DNA of 30,653 bases from a virus, in the IMG/VR virus record IMGVR_UViG_3300031963_000654, positions 1 through 30,653 of that record. One strand, given 5' to 3'. A program made the position numbers and the translations under genes. Below are positions 5,299-11,521 of the stretch, in pieces. How positions within the stretch are numbered: position 1 is the stretch's first letter; the number at the start of each line of letters is the position of its first letter. Below the pieces are notes generated by a model. That model ran no database searches. It was not told the DNA's origin and saw only the letters and a list, made by a program, of their open reading frames with translations.

Positions 5299-5401
5299 GG
5301 GGGTGCTGCCAAATTAGATTTTCAATTTCTAAATTATTCTTTTCAATAATATCTTCAAATAATTGATTTAACCAATTAACTTCATTTTCTTTTGGTGTCA
5401 T
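5288..5401 (-). CDS. Small acidic hypothetical protein (37 aa)
   Basis: ATG 5401 overlaps the TGA of the nuclease gene (ATGA), and the frame ends at TGA 5288-5290, overlapping the sigma-like gene by 11 nt. It reads MTPKENEVNWLNQLFEDII, then EKNNLEIENLIWQHPLDT, an acidic helical peptide. The tight overlaps at both ends and the AT-rich coding pattern suggest a real gene. No family is recognised. Confidence 0.6.
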   Translation of the reverse strand: MTPKENEVNWLNQLFEDIIEKNNLEIENLIWQHPLDT

Positions 5402-5802
5402 ATCGAAAAGTATTCGTCTATTACTTTAATTGCTTCCTCGTTTCCCTTACAAATATAAGAACAATACCCCCTGTTTCTTAATTGCTCCTGCCATTCCTTC
5501 TGCTCTGGTGACGCAGTACCACCCTTTTCTTTCTTCATTTCTATTGCAAGCCCGTGAAACTCTCCGCGTGGTTCGTAAATGAATAGATCGGGGAAGCCTT
5601 TGACGTAACCCGTGCGCTTCATCTTGATTGCTTGCAAGTAACTCGTTCGCATACCACCCGCAGAAGCACAATATAAAGCGTCGGGATATGCTAAACGAAG
5701 GTATTTCACAACTATTTCTTGTTGGTTCGCTTCGCTTTCGGGTGCAATTTTACGCTTCGCGATACTTTTTTTATATGTTTTCTTAAAAGTTTTTACGTTC
5801 AT
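5398..5802 (-). CDS. VRR-NUC domain nuclease
   Basis: A 134-residue protein from ATG 5802; a TTG two codons earlier is possible. It has the VRR-NUC (PD-(D/E)xK-like) core: E29 in the first helix (NQQEIVVKYLR), GFPDLFI with P71-D72, IEMKKEKGG with E88 and K90, and SPEQKEW with Q101. Stand-alone phage VRR-NUC proteins of this length are thought to act as structure-specific or Holliday-junction-type endonucleases in replication, recombination or packaging. It is the first gene of the minus-strand unit, with its start about 110 bp from the divergent plus-strand gene. All catalytic positions appear intact. Confidence 0.88.
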   Translation of the reverse strand: MNVKTFKKTYKKSIAKRKIAPESEANQQEIVVKYLRLAYPDALYCASAGGMRTSYLQAIKMKRTGYVKGFPDLFIYEPRGEFHGLAIEMKKEKGGTASPEQKEWQEQLRNRGYCSYICKGNEEAIKVIDEYFSI

Positions 5803-5847
5803 TTTCAATTAGTTAGAAATTATTTTCAAAAAAAGTTTATTTTTTTC

Positions 5848-5877
5848 TTGCTATCTCAAAAGTTTAGCATATATTTG
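5848..5877 (+). promoter_or_regulatory. Bacteroidota-type promoter for the plus-strand unit
   Basis: TTG (5848-5850), a 19-nt spacer and TATATTTG (5870-5877) match the Bacteroidota -33/-7 pattern exactly. It lies 35 nt before the first plus-strand ATG (5913) in the AT-rich divergent intergenic region. The minus-strand promoter for the VRR-NUC operon must lie in the same region, but I see no equally clear match for it. Confidence 0.7.
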
Positions 5878-5912
5878 TCAAACAATTAACAACAACACCA
5901 AAGATAAACAAA

Positions 5913-6197
5913 ATGAAAACACTAAACGCAATCAAAATCGAATCAGTTAAAGTAGTAAGAAACTTTGAAAGCTCAAGATTTGCATACAAGGCAGAAGTAT
6001 GGGTTAAGAAAGTTAGATTTGAAGGTATTGAATTTAAGACTATGAATAATGTAGATGCAATTTTATCACATATCTGGAATACAACAACAGACGTTAAATG
6101 TTTAGAAATGCAAAAGTCAAAATCAGATAAAAAAATACTTGCTTATATTAACGAGTATTCAGATTTTTTAGCACGCACTTGGTTTCAATTAATCTAA
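5913..6197 (+). CDS. Hypothetical early protein
   Basis: Ninety-four residues from ATG 5913, with an A-rich leader (aaagataaacaaa) typical of Bacteroidota starts. It is basic with alternating beta-like segments (FAYKAEVWVKKVRFEGIEFK) and a helical C-terminal half, and contains two Trp. There is no membrane segment. As the first gene after the divergent promoter it is probably expressed early. Such leading genes are often host-takeover factors, but nothing in the sequence shows its function. The DNA is AT-rich compared with most of the genome. Confidence 0.65.
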   Translation: MKTLNAIKIESVKVVRNFESSRFAYKAEVWVKKVRFEGIEFKTMNNVDAILSHIWNTTTDVKCLEMQKSKSDKKILAYINEYSDFLARTWFQLI

Positions 6198-6209
6198 TAA
6201 CAAAATCAA

Positions 6210-6323
6210 ATGAAAAAAACACTACTCTTTATCGCGATGCTATTCGCAGGAATGTTAATCGCAGGAACGATTGACGAATCAACAAGACAATTAGAACAAA
6301 CCCCAAACACAATAAGCAAATGA
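6210..6323 (+). CDS. Small membrane or exported peptide (37 aa)
   Basis: ATG 6210 to TGA 6321-6323. KKT is followed by a hydrophobic stretch (LLFIAMLFAGMLIAG) and a polar tail (TIDESTRQLEQTPNTISK). It could be a single-pass membrane peptide or have a short signal sequence. No lipobox cysteine is present. Its stop overlaps the next ATG by 4 nt, supporting translation. The function is unknown. Confidence 0.6.
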   Translation: MKKTLLFIAMLFAGMLIAGTIDESTRQLEQTPNTISK

Positions 6324-6490
6324 AAGTAGAACTAATTCAAAAGACGACGTTAACAGATATGTACTACGTCATCAAAGTAAACGGAGAGTTTCATATGTCG
6401 TACAACGTTTACGACGAAGCGGTGACAGCATACGACCGCATCAAACAAGCAACACCACGCGAAGAAGTAATCCTATCAAAAGAAATCTAA
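6320..6490 (+). CDS. Small conserved phage protein (56 aa)
   Basis: From ATG 6320 (MKVELIQKTTLTDMYYVIKV) through GEFHMSYNVYDEAVTAYDRI to TAA 6488-6490. This matches a recurring small phage protein in which a beta hairpin (VxLI...YYVxV) is followed by a YDExxAxxxYxxI helix. Its function is unknown. It is coupled to the upstream membrane peptide by an ATGA overlap. Confidence 0.7.
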   Translation: MKVELIQKTTLTDMYYVIKVNGEFHMSYNVYDEAVTAYDRIKQATPREEVILSKEI

Positions 6491-6505
6491 AAACCAATAA
6501 ATCAA

Positions 6506-6733
6506 ATGAACAATGAAAAACATCTTTACAAAACTCCGCTCCTTTTCGAGCAAGACTACAACGAATTACGTGAAGCAATTATTGTCGCCCAAAATTATTG
6601 GGGTGATAAGAGAAATGGAACATTGGATTGGGATTCGTATGTTGCCTTTCGAATTGACAAACTTGAACGAGTACTCTACTCAATTGAGTCAACGCCTTTC
6701 AAGGAACTACCAGAGCCACCACAAGAAAAGTAA
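6506..6733 (+). CDS. Hypothetical early protein
   Basis: Seventy-five residues from ATG 6506 with an A-rich leader (aaaccaataaatcaa). It is acidic and helical (LFEQDYNELREAIIVAQNYW), ending in a Pro-rich tail (ELPEPPQEK). The family is not recognised. A second frame with protein-like content overlaps its 3' part and continues to 6869. Which of the two frames is used between 6639 and 6733 cannot be settled by eye; this one has the better start. Confidence 0.6.
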   Translation: MNNEKHLYKTPLLFEQDYNELREAIIVAQNYWGDKRNGTLDWDSYVAFRIDKLERVLYSIESTPFKELPEPPQEK

Positions 6734-6869
6734 CTTTGTTTGCGTTTCTTCGAGCGCATCAGCGTACAACCTAACGCACAACGAGATATCAGCGAACATC
6801 GAGAAACATCAAAAACTTTCGGAAGCGCGTTGGAACGACCAATTAATTGAATACATTTGCAATCACTAA
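6639..6869 (+). CDS. Overlapping hypothetical ORF (start uncertain)
   Basis: This frame has protein-like content beyond the end of the previous gene: VSSSASAYNLTHNEISANIE, then KHQKLSEARWNDQLIEYI, ending at TAA 6867-6869. An ATG at 6639 lies deep in the previous gene and may not be the real start. The unique part (about 6734-6869) would otherwise be a 136-nt gap with coding character. It could be a separate small gene with a non-ATG start or a frameshifted extension of the gene at 6506. No family is recognised. Confidence 0.4.
   Translation: MLPFELTNLNEYSTQLSQRLSRNYQSHHKKSNFVCVSSSASAYNLTHNEISANIEKHQKLSEARWNDQLIEYICNH
6830..6859 (+). promoter_or_regulatory. Internal Bacteroidota-type promoter candidate
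   Basis: TTG (6830-6832), a 19-nt spacer and TACATTTG (6852-6859) fit TTG-N19-TAnnTTTG. It lies 24 nt upstream of ATG 6884 and inside the end of the overlapping ORF. It could give separate expression of the genes from 6884 on, including the SSB-like gene. Confidence 0.5.
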
Positions 6870-6883
6870 AAATCAAAATCACT

Positions 6884-7168
6884 ATGTACAACCCTAAAAT
6901 CACTTATCACTTTTCAATGGACGACATCAAGCGTCTTAACGAAGAAATCAAAGGCATAGCAGAAAACTTTCACGAAGAAGACACAGGCTGGTTTCAAGAA
7001 AAGGAAGGAATGAACTTCGTTGATGAAAACGGAATGACTTTCGAGATAGACATTCTCGGTCGCTTCTTCCGCAGAGATGAACCCGAATACGATCTGCACT
7101 ACATCCGATTGAAGAAGGACGGAATCACTTTTGAATTTGACTACCGAATCTTCGAAGACAGCATCTAA
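6884..7168 (+). CDS. Hypothetical acidic protein
   Basis: Ninety-four residues from ATG 6884 (MYNPKITYHFSMDDIKRLNE); the TTG at 6857 is less likely. Beta-rich segments (MTFEIDILGRFFRRD and DGITFEFDYRIFED) follow a helical N-terminal part, with many acidic residues. It precedes the SSB-like gene by 1 nt, so it is probably co-expressed with it. I do not recognise the family. An acidic beta-rich early phage protein could act as an inhibitor or DNA mimic, but nothing here proves that. Confidence 0.65.
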   Translation: MYNPKITYHFSMDDIKRLNEEIKGIAENFHEEDTGWFQEKEGMNFVDENGMTFEIDILGRFFRRDEPEYDLHYIRLKKDGITFEFDYRIFEDSI

Positions 7169-7169
7169 A

Positions 7170-8000
7170 ATGGGTTACTACAAGCGAATCAGCGAGGAAG
7201 AGCAAATGTCGCAGAACGAATGGTTCTGGCAGAACGAAGAAGCGAAACTCGCAAACAAATTGGAAAATTATATAAACAACAACAAAATAAACAACAACAA
7301 CATGAGCATCATTGCACAACCCTCAACAAACAACAACGGCGGCGGTCAAACAGTACCCGCAGGAACACACGTAGCGCGTTGCTACCAAATCATTCACATT
7401 GGAACCATTCTCGACACCTATCAGGGTGAGGAAAAGTTAGTGAACAAAGTTCGCATCGTTTTCGAACTACCAATGGAAACAGCTGACTTCGGCAAAGGTG
7501 AACAACCTTTCTCTATCGGTCGCGACTTCACATTGTCTATGCACGAAAAGAGCGGCTTACGAGCATTTGTTCAAGGGTGGTTAGGCAAATCTATGTCGGA
7601 CGGCGAAGCAAACAAATTCGATATCGCTACGCTTTTAGGAAAGGAAGGAATGCTTAACGTTATGCACCGCACCGCGAACACAGGAAGAACCTACGCAGAC
7701 ATTAAAGGTGCTTCGCCACTTGTTAAAGGAATGACTTGCCCACCATTGGTAAACTCTGCTTTCCTTCTTGACTACGACAGCGAAGACTTTGACTTGCGTT
7801 TTAAGATGCTTCCAGAGTGGTTGCAAAACAAAGTAAGTTCGTCGAAAGAATTTAGCGACCGATTAGACCGCGCTGCGGATCAAATGAATAAGGCTAAACA
7901 GATGCTTGAAAAGAGCGGCTTGGTTCAATCAGCGGACGAACAATACTACAAATCTTCAGACGGCATCAAGACCGACGACACCGAAGACCTTCCATTCTAA
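7170..8000 (+). CDS. Phage ssDNA-binding-like protein with N-terminal extension
   Basis: A 276-residue frame from ATG 7170. The recognisable phage protein starts at an internal ATG 7302 (MSIIAQPSTNNNGGG; 232 residues if used) and contains VPAGTHVARCYQIIHIGT, FSIGRDFTLSMHEKSGLRAF and ASPLVKGMTCP. This is a conserved protein of Bacteroidota phages placed among replication genes. The C-terminus (KTDDTEDLPF) imitates the acidic, Phe-ended tip by which SSB recruits replication enzymes, so a ssDNA-binding role is likely though not proven. Residues 1-44 (MGYYKRISEEEQMSQNEWFW, then KLANKLENYINNNKINNNN) look like a separate small ORF plus a translated A-rich leader with no stop between. Either a fusion or two start sites is possible. 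Confidence 0.72.
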   Translation: MGYYKRISEEEQMSQNEWFWQNEEAKLANKLENYINNNKINNNNMSIIAQPSTNNNGGGQTVPAGTHVARCYQIIHIGTILDTYQGEEKLVNKVRIVFELPMETADFGKGEQPFSIGRDFTLSMHEKSGLRAFVQGWLGKSMSDGEANKFDIATLLGKEGMLNVMHRTANTGRTYADIKGASPLVKGMTCPPLVNSAFLLDYDSEDFDLRFKMLPEWLQNKVSSSKEFSDRLDRAADQMNKAKQMLEKSGLVQSADEQYYKSSDGIKTDDTEDLPF

Positions 8001-8018
8001 ATGAATAAGATGTTATAA

Positions 8019-8047
8019 AAGGGAGTTATCTAATATATTTCTCCCTT
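8019..8047 (+). other. Intergenic inverted repeat (7-bp stem)
   Basis: AAGGGAG (8019-8025) pairs with CTCCCTT (8041-8047) around a 15-nt AT-rich loop, between the SSB-like gene and the gene at 8079. No T run follows on the plus strand, so it is not a typical terminator. It could be a 3' mRNA-stabilising structure for the SSB-like gene or an operator. Confidence 0.4.
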
Positions 8048-8078
8048 ATATGACACTTTAACACTTAAATCTAAAACA

Positions 8079-8372
8079 ATGAAGAAACTTATTTCACTCG
8101 AAAGACGCGTTGAAAATCTGCTAAAAAAGTACAAGACGCTTCGCAACAACAACAAAGCACTTTGTGTTCGCGTTTGGGAACAACAGTTCGAAGAACGCAA
8201 AGACATAACAAGTAATTTCTTCGCTATGTACGAAAGCGGAAAGTACGTCAGCGCGGACAACATCACACGCATCGCACGACTTGTTAAGGAACACAATCCA
8301 GAACTACGCGGAACGAACTACGACGACAACAAGAAGAAAGCGCAACTAATCAAACCACTATTAAAACGATGA
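8079..8372 (+). CDS. Conserved small phage protein (HPETRDSD-like family)
   Basis: Ninety-seven residues from ATG 8079. The core (RRVENLLKKYKTLRNNNKAL, then CVRVWEQQ) and the following SADNITRIARLVKEHNPELR correspond to a frequent phage protein in which a helical RV-x-x-LL segment precedes a TRxSDxxLxxxVW motif and a SADTITRxRR-like element. Its function is not known; the basic helix after SADNITR suggests nucleic acid contact. It overlaps the next gene by 4 nt (ATGA). Confidence 0.7.
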   Translation: MKKLISLERRVENLLKKYKTLRNNNKALCVRVWEQQFEERKDITSNFFAMYESGKYVSADNITRIARLVKEHNPELRGTNYDDNKKKAQLIKPLLKR

Positions 8373-8608
8373 ACAAACAATTGTATTCAACACCATTCGG
8401 TCGCCTTGTTAAGATAAACTTCAAGACGCTAACGAACTTCAAGACAGCGTTACGCATAAGCGACCCGACGGCAAGACTTTACGTCGCACACCCAGAGCGA
8501 ATGAGAATAAAAGACTTCAACAACATCTGCTTACACACAGGTCTTTCACGCGAAGACGTATTCTCAACATTCACACCTACAAAACATATAAACGAAGAAA
8601 ATGACTAA
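8369..8608 (+). CDS. Hypothetical basic protein, possible DNA binding
   Basis: Seventy-nine residues from ATG 8369, coupled by ATGA to the previous gene. It is basic, with RISDPTARLYVAHPERMRIK followed by DFNNICLHTGLSREDVFSTF. The second stretch looks like a short helix-turn-helix of the Cro or XRE type (helix, TGLS turn, helix). A DNA-binding role would fit the neighbours but is not established. It overlaps the DnaA-like gene by 8 nt. Confidence 0.6.
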   Translation: MNKQLYSTPFGRLVKINFKTLTNFKTALRISDPTARLYVAHPERMRIKDFNNICLHTGLSREDVFSTFTPTKHINEEND

Positions 8609-9137
8609 CGAACAAATAAGACAGCAAATGCTTGACATGATTCCATTTGCACATATGGAACGATTCGAGACACTATGGACGATGCTTACTCCGAAATACG
8701 AGCGTTTAAGCAGCGAACAAATCAAGATACAACAGGAACTTGAAAACGAACGTGAAGCGTTCTGGAGCGCATTAGAAGATGTAACGTGCAGCGTGTTAGG
8801 TATTCAATCACAAACGCTATACACGACGACAAGACGACGGGAAATCGTAACGGCAAGACAAATGATTTTCTTTTTGATCCGTCCGTGTTACTTCCAGTCC
8901 TACGATTCAATAGGAAAGCACTACGGCAAAGACCACGCGACAGTGATGCACGGAATCAAACAAGCGACTTGGCAAATTGAGATGGACAGGACGTACCGCG
9001 CAACTGTTGAACGCATTTGTTTCTTGATGAATGAAATGGGTTATGCTAAACCTATCAAGTTTTTCACTAAATTTGTCGAACACATCGAGCATCAACGTGA
9101 ACTCGAAGTGAAAAGAAGAGCGAAACTAAACCTATAA
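8601..9137 (+). CDS. DnaA domain IV-like DNA-binding protein
   Basis: A 178-residue protein from ATG 8601. Residues of about 62-125 match the DnaA C-terminal domain: TTRRREIVTARQMIFFLIR (R78-R80, A85, R86), SYDSIGKHYGKDH with G105, and the signature DHATV at 111-115 followed by MHGIKQA. In DnaA this domain reads 9-bp DnaA boxes. The AAA+ ATPase domain is absent; the N-terminal 60 residues are helical (EQIKIQQELENEREAFW). It may mark the phage origin, recruit host DnaA or helicase, or act as a repressor. Its position among replication-type genes fits an initiation role. Confidence 0.8.
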   Translation: MTNEQIRQQMLDMIPFAHMERFETLWTMLTPKYERLSSEQIKIQQELENEREAFWSALEDVTCSVLGIQSQTLYTTTRRREIVTARQMIFFLIRPCYFQSYDSIGKHYGKDHATVMHGIKQATWQIEMDRTYRATVERICFLMNEMGYAKPIKFFTKFVEHIEHQRELEVKRRAKLNL

Positions 9138-9149
9138 AATCAAACAACT

Positions 9150-9353
9150 ATGAAAAGCGACTTAACATTTTGTCCGAACTGCGACAAAGAACTTTTAGGC
9201 GAACGCGTTGACTTCGTCTTGCAAGACCAACAATTCGAAGACTGGGACTCGGCTTACGAATTTCTCGACAACGAAGGCGAAATCGTTTTATGCGACGACT
9301 GCCACGAATGGGACTACGCAGACGACGACGCGAAAGGGGAGGGTTGGGACTGA
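9150..9353 (+). CDS. Small acidic zinc-finger-like protein
   Basis: Sixty-seven residues from ATG 9150. Two CxxC pairs (C8-P-N-C11 and C48-D-D-C51-H) are separated by an acidic helical stretch (QDQQFEDWDSAYEFLDNEG), as in a treble-clef or zinc-ribbon fold. The C-terminus is very acidic (ADDDAKGEGWD). It is likely an adaptor or regulator, with no specific function recognised. The stop TGA shares a base with the next ATG (TGATG). Confidence 0.65.
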   Translation: MKSDLTFCPNCDKELLGERVDFVLQDQQFEDWDSAYEFLDNEGEIVLCDDCHEWDYADDDAKGEGWD

Positions 9354-9547
9354 TGATACCATTTCACAAAAGCGTCAAATGCTACCGCCTGTTCTATGGT
9401 TACTCGCAAGAGTACCTTGCCTACAAGTTAGGCATTGAACAAAGCAATTACTGTCTTCGAGAACAAGGCACAACGAACTTCAAAGACGCGGAAGTTGACA
9501 TACTAAAAGAACTGTTTAAAATAGAAATAAGAGAGGAGAAAATATAA
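9353..9547 (+). CDS. XRE-type helix-turn-helix protein
   Basis: Sixty-four residues from ATG 9353. The sequence YRLFYGYSQEYLAYKLGIEQ, then SNYCLREQGTTNFKDAEVD, has the XRE/Cro layout: helix 1, SQEYLAYKLGI as helix 2, turn, QSNYCLREQG as recognition helix, then the capping helix. It is a compact single-domain regulator likely to bind operators in this unit. It joins its neighbours by one-base overlaps (TGATG upstream, TAATG downstream). Confidence 0.8.
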   Translation: MIPFHKSVKCYRLFYGYSQEYLAYKLGIEQSNYCLREQGTTNFKDAEVDILKELFKIEIREEKI

Positions 9548-9972
9548 TGTTAATACTACAACTCAAAAAGAGAATTGAAATTCTCGAAGCGCAGGTTAAA
9601 GAACAAGACCAGAAGATAAACGATATACTTATTCGCTTGTCAGTTCCAACAAACACACCAACGCTAATAGCGAAAGAAAAGAAGTCACCATTCAAGAAGC
9701 CAACAGTCGTAGAGATATTCGACTACGCGTGTGAGAAGTTAAGCAAGGACGATGCGCTTGTATTTACCGAGAAATTTCATGCACACTATGAAGCCAACGG
9801 TTGGAAGGTGGGAAGGAATCAAATGAAGGACTGGAAGGCTGCCGTTCGGACGTGGGACTTAACTAAATTTGCAACAACAAACCAAACTCAAACTAAAATC
9901 AAAAATGGAAAATTCGATTCCGATGCTGCGCAACGCATCTACGCAGACGCTCACAATTACACAAAGGATTGA
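9547..9972 (+). CDS. Replisome organizer-like DNA-binding protein
   Basis: A 141-residue protein from ATG 9547. Residues 1-35 form a coiled coil (LKKRIEILEAQVKEQDQKIN). After a linker comes FKKPTVVEIFDYACEKL and NGWKVGRNQMKDWKAAVRTW, a module I know from the ends of phage replication and helicase-loader proteins in Bacteroidota and other hosts (F-x-x-P-T...GWKVG...MKDWKAAVRTW). It may help recruit helicase or organise the origin, together with the next gene, which it overlaps by 68 nt. Confidence 0.65.
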   Translation: MLILQLKKRIEILEAQVKEQDQKINDILIRLSVPTNTPTLIAKEKKSPFKKPTVVEIFDYACEKLSKDDALVFTEKFHAHYEANGWKVGRNQMKDWKAAVRTWDLTKFATTNQTQTKIKNGKFDSDAAQRIYADAHNYTKD

Positions 9973-10660
9973 TCGTGCAGAACGCGAAAGCGCGTTTGTA
10001 GCCGACTACGACCTTCCGACATTCGTTAAACTTTGCTCGAAGGTTTGCGCTATGTACGGAATAGCACTTCCAGAAGCGCAACTACTCCAGATGCTGCACG
10101 AATTTATAGGTAAACACTTTCGTTGGGTGACATTTGAACACTTCAACCTTGCGTTCGAACTAAATGCAGCAAACGAACTGTCAAAGAAGTGCGAACACTT
10201 TGGAGCGTTGAGCGTGTCTTTCATTGGTGACGTTTTGACGCACTACAAACCACACAGAGACAAGGCGAATCTACAAATTCAGCGTGAAATAGCGCAATCA
10301 ATAGAAGCAAAATCACAACAAATAAAAGAAAACGAAATGGCGGTGAACGACGACAGCTGGAGAAGAATGTTGAAAGAAGATATTGACAGCTTCAAACAAG
10401 GCAAATACACGACTTTAGAATTGCGAGGTGTGTCAATGATGCGGTGGCTCGAAGAAAGTAAGCGTATAACGGCTGAAACATTCACAGATGAAGAATACAA
10501 TCTTTGTAAAGCGAAGGCACGAAAGACAGTCTTCAATGAACAGCAACTTTCAAAAGGAATGGTTGAGCGAATGAGCGACAGGAAGCGTCAACTACTCAAA
10601 GAATCGATTCAGTTTGAAGGCTTCCGTGAGTTGTACAAACTTTATTTGTCAAAGCAATGA
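9905..10660 (+). CDS. Putative replication protein
   Basis: A 251-residue protein from ATG 9905 (MENSIPMLRNASTQTLTITQ). ATG 9923 is an alternative; a TTG at 9869 lies in the preceding gene. The helical core (DLPTFVKLCSKVCAMYGIAL, PEAQLLQMLHEFIGKHFRWV, FEHFNLAFELNAANEL) resembles proteins that follow the GWKVG-type gene in Bacteroidota phages and are usually listed as replication or helicase-loader-like. No Walker motif is visible. The 4-nt ATGA overlap with the methyltransferase gene indicates coupling. Its role is inferred from context. Confidence 0.6.
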   Translation: MENSIPMLRNASTQTLTITQRIDRAERESAFVADYDLPTFVKLCSKVCAMYGIALPEAQLLQMLHEFIGKHFRWVTFEHFNLAFELNAANELSKKCEHFGALSVSFIGDVLTHYKPHRDKANLQIQREIAQSIEAKSQQIKENEMAVNDDSWRRMLKEDIDSFKQGKYTTLELRGVSMMRWLEESKRITAETFTDEEYNLCKAKARKTVFNEQQLSKGMVERMSDRKRQLLKESIQFEGFRELYKLYLSKQ

Positions 10661-11373
10661 AGCACGGCTCACTATTCAGCGGAATCGGTGGATTCGATTT
10701 AGCTGCCGAATGGATGGGATGGGATAACATCTTTCACTGTGAGTGGATGCCATTTCCTCGCAAAGTTTTAAATCATTATTGGCCTAATTCTATAAGTTAT
10801 GAAGACATCACAAAAACAGATTTCACTATTCACCGAGGAACAATTGACATCCTTACCGGTGGATTCCCTTGCCAACCATACTCAAGCGCAGGCAAGCGAC
10901 TTGGGAAAGAGGACGAGCGACACCTCTGGCCGCATATGCTCAGAGTCATTTCAGAAGTTAAGCCAACCTACGTCGTGGGCGAAAACGTTCGTGGACTTAC
11001 TAATTGGAATGGGGGAATGGTCTTCGAAGAAGTGTGCGTTGACTTGGAAAGTCAAGGGTACACCGTACAACCGATATTATTGCCAGCTTGTGCCGTTGGC
11101 GCACCGCATAGACGCGACCGAATTTGGTTCGTTGCTTCCGACACCTTGCGCGTTCGACAGCACGAACGCTCGTGCGACAATGAAGAGCAGCCAAATAAAA
11201 GAAGGTTCAATGCACTCAATGACACTTCCGAGAATGTTGAATATGGGATTGCTTCCAACACCAAACGCATTGAAGGAAGGAATGATGTATTCAATGCACG
11301 AAATGGGTGGATCCAAGAATTGGACAAGAAAATATTCTGGAATGAATTTCCGACTCAACACCCCGATTTGTAG
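10657..11373 (+). CDS. DNA cytosine-5 methyltransferase, main frame (lacks C-terminal motifs)
   Basis: A 238-residue frame from ATG 10657 with the m5C methyltransferase motifs in order: motif I SLFSGIGGFDLA (residues 5-16, SAM binding), motif IV GGFPCQPYSSAG with catalytic C72, motif VI GENVRGL with E109, and motif VIII APHRRDRIWFVAS with R153/R155. It stops at TAG 11371-11373 just after NEFPTQHP. The expected continuation (ICSGDDG...LDGITF.KWR...YGNAIVPQV) lies in the +1 frame. Dropping one C from the run CCCC at 11361-11364 would restore a single protein. So either a sequence error or mutation, or +1 frameshifting at CCC, is likely. Intact, it would protect phage DNA from host restriction. 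Confidence 0.85.
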   Translation: MKHGSLFSGIGGFDLAAEWMGWDNIFHCEWMPFPRKVLNHYWPNSISYEDITKTDFTIHRGTIDILTGGFPCQPYSSAGKRLGKEDERHLWPHMLRVISEVKPTYVVGENVRGLTNWNGGMVFEEVCVDLESQGYTVQPILLPACAVGAPHRRDRIWFVASDTLRVRQHERSCDNEEQPNKRRFNALNDTSENVEYGIASNTKRIEGRNDVFNARNGWIQELDKKIFWNEFPTQHPDL

Positions 11374-11521
11374 CGGAGATGATGGGCTTTCCCCCAAATT
11401 GGACGGAATTACCTTTCCTAAATGGCGACAAGAATCATTAAAGGGTTACGGCAATGCAATCGTTCCACAGGTTGCTTATGAAATTTTCAAGGTAATACAA
11501 AGACTAAATGCAACCGTATAA
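10799..11521 (+). CDS. Overlapping +1 frame carrying the methyltransferase C-terminus
   Basis: A 240-residue frame from ATG 10799 (MKTSQKQISLFTEEQLTSLP), overlapping the main methyltransferase frame for 575 nt. Its last part (about 11363-11521: SGDDGLSPKLDGITFPKWRQ, then GYGNAIVPQVAYEIFKVI) carries motif X of the enzyme, so that stretch is genuine coding. The overlapped part contains SWAKTFVDLLIGMGEWSSKK, CALTWKVKGT and two LLPTP motifs, features I recall from proteins annotated next to or within phage cytosine methyltransferases. That may mean true overprinting, or merely a conserved shadow frame (ASDT/ASNT in one frame gives LLPTP in the other). It overlaps terL by 14 nt. Confidence 0.55.
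   Translation: MKTSQKQISLFTEEQLTSLPVDSLANHTQAQASDLGKRTSDTSGRICSESFQKLSQPTSWAKTFVDLLIGMGEWSSKKCALTWKVKGTPYNRYYCQLVPLAHRIDATEFGSLLPTPCAFDSTNARATMKSSQIKEGSMHSMTLPRMLNMGLLPTPNALKEGMMYSMHEMGGSKNWTRKYSGMNFRLNTPICSGDDGLSPKLDGITFPKWRQESLKGYGNAIVPQVAYEIFKVIQRLNATV

Noticed and set aside
5398-5808. TTG start at 5808 for the VRR-NUC gene
   Set aside because: ATG at 5802 is two codons downstream, with a normal A-rich leader. The two extra residues add nothing recognisable.
7261-7301. CAA/ACA-rich stretch as a CRISPR or tandem repeat
   Set aside because: It is short and irregular, without spacers. It is a normal A-rich Bacteroidota leader or an Asn-rich linker.
8019-8047. Terminator after the SSB-like gene
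   Set aside because: The stem is only 7 bp with a 15-nt loop and has no T run on the plus strand. It is kept only as an inverted repeat.
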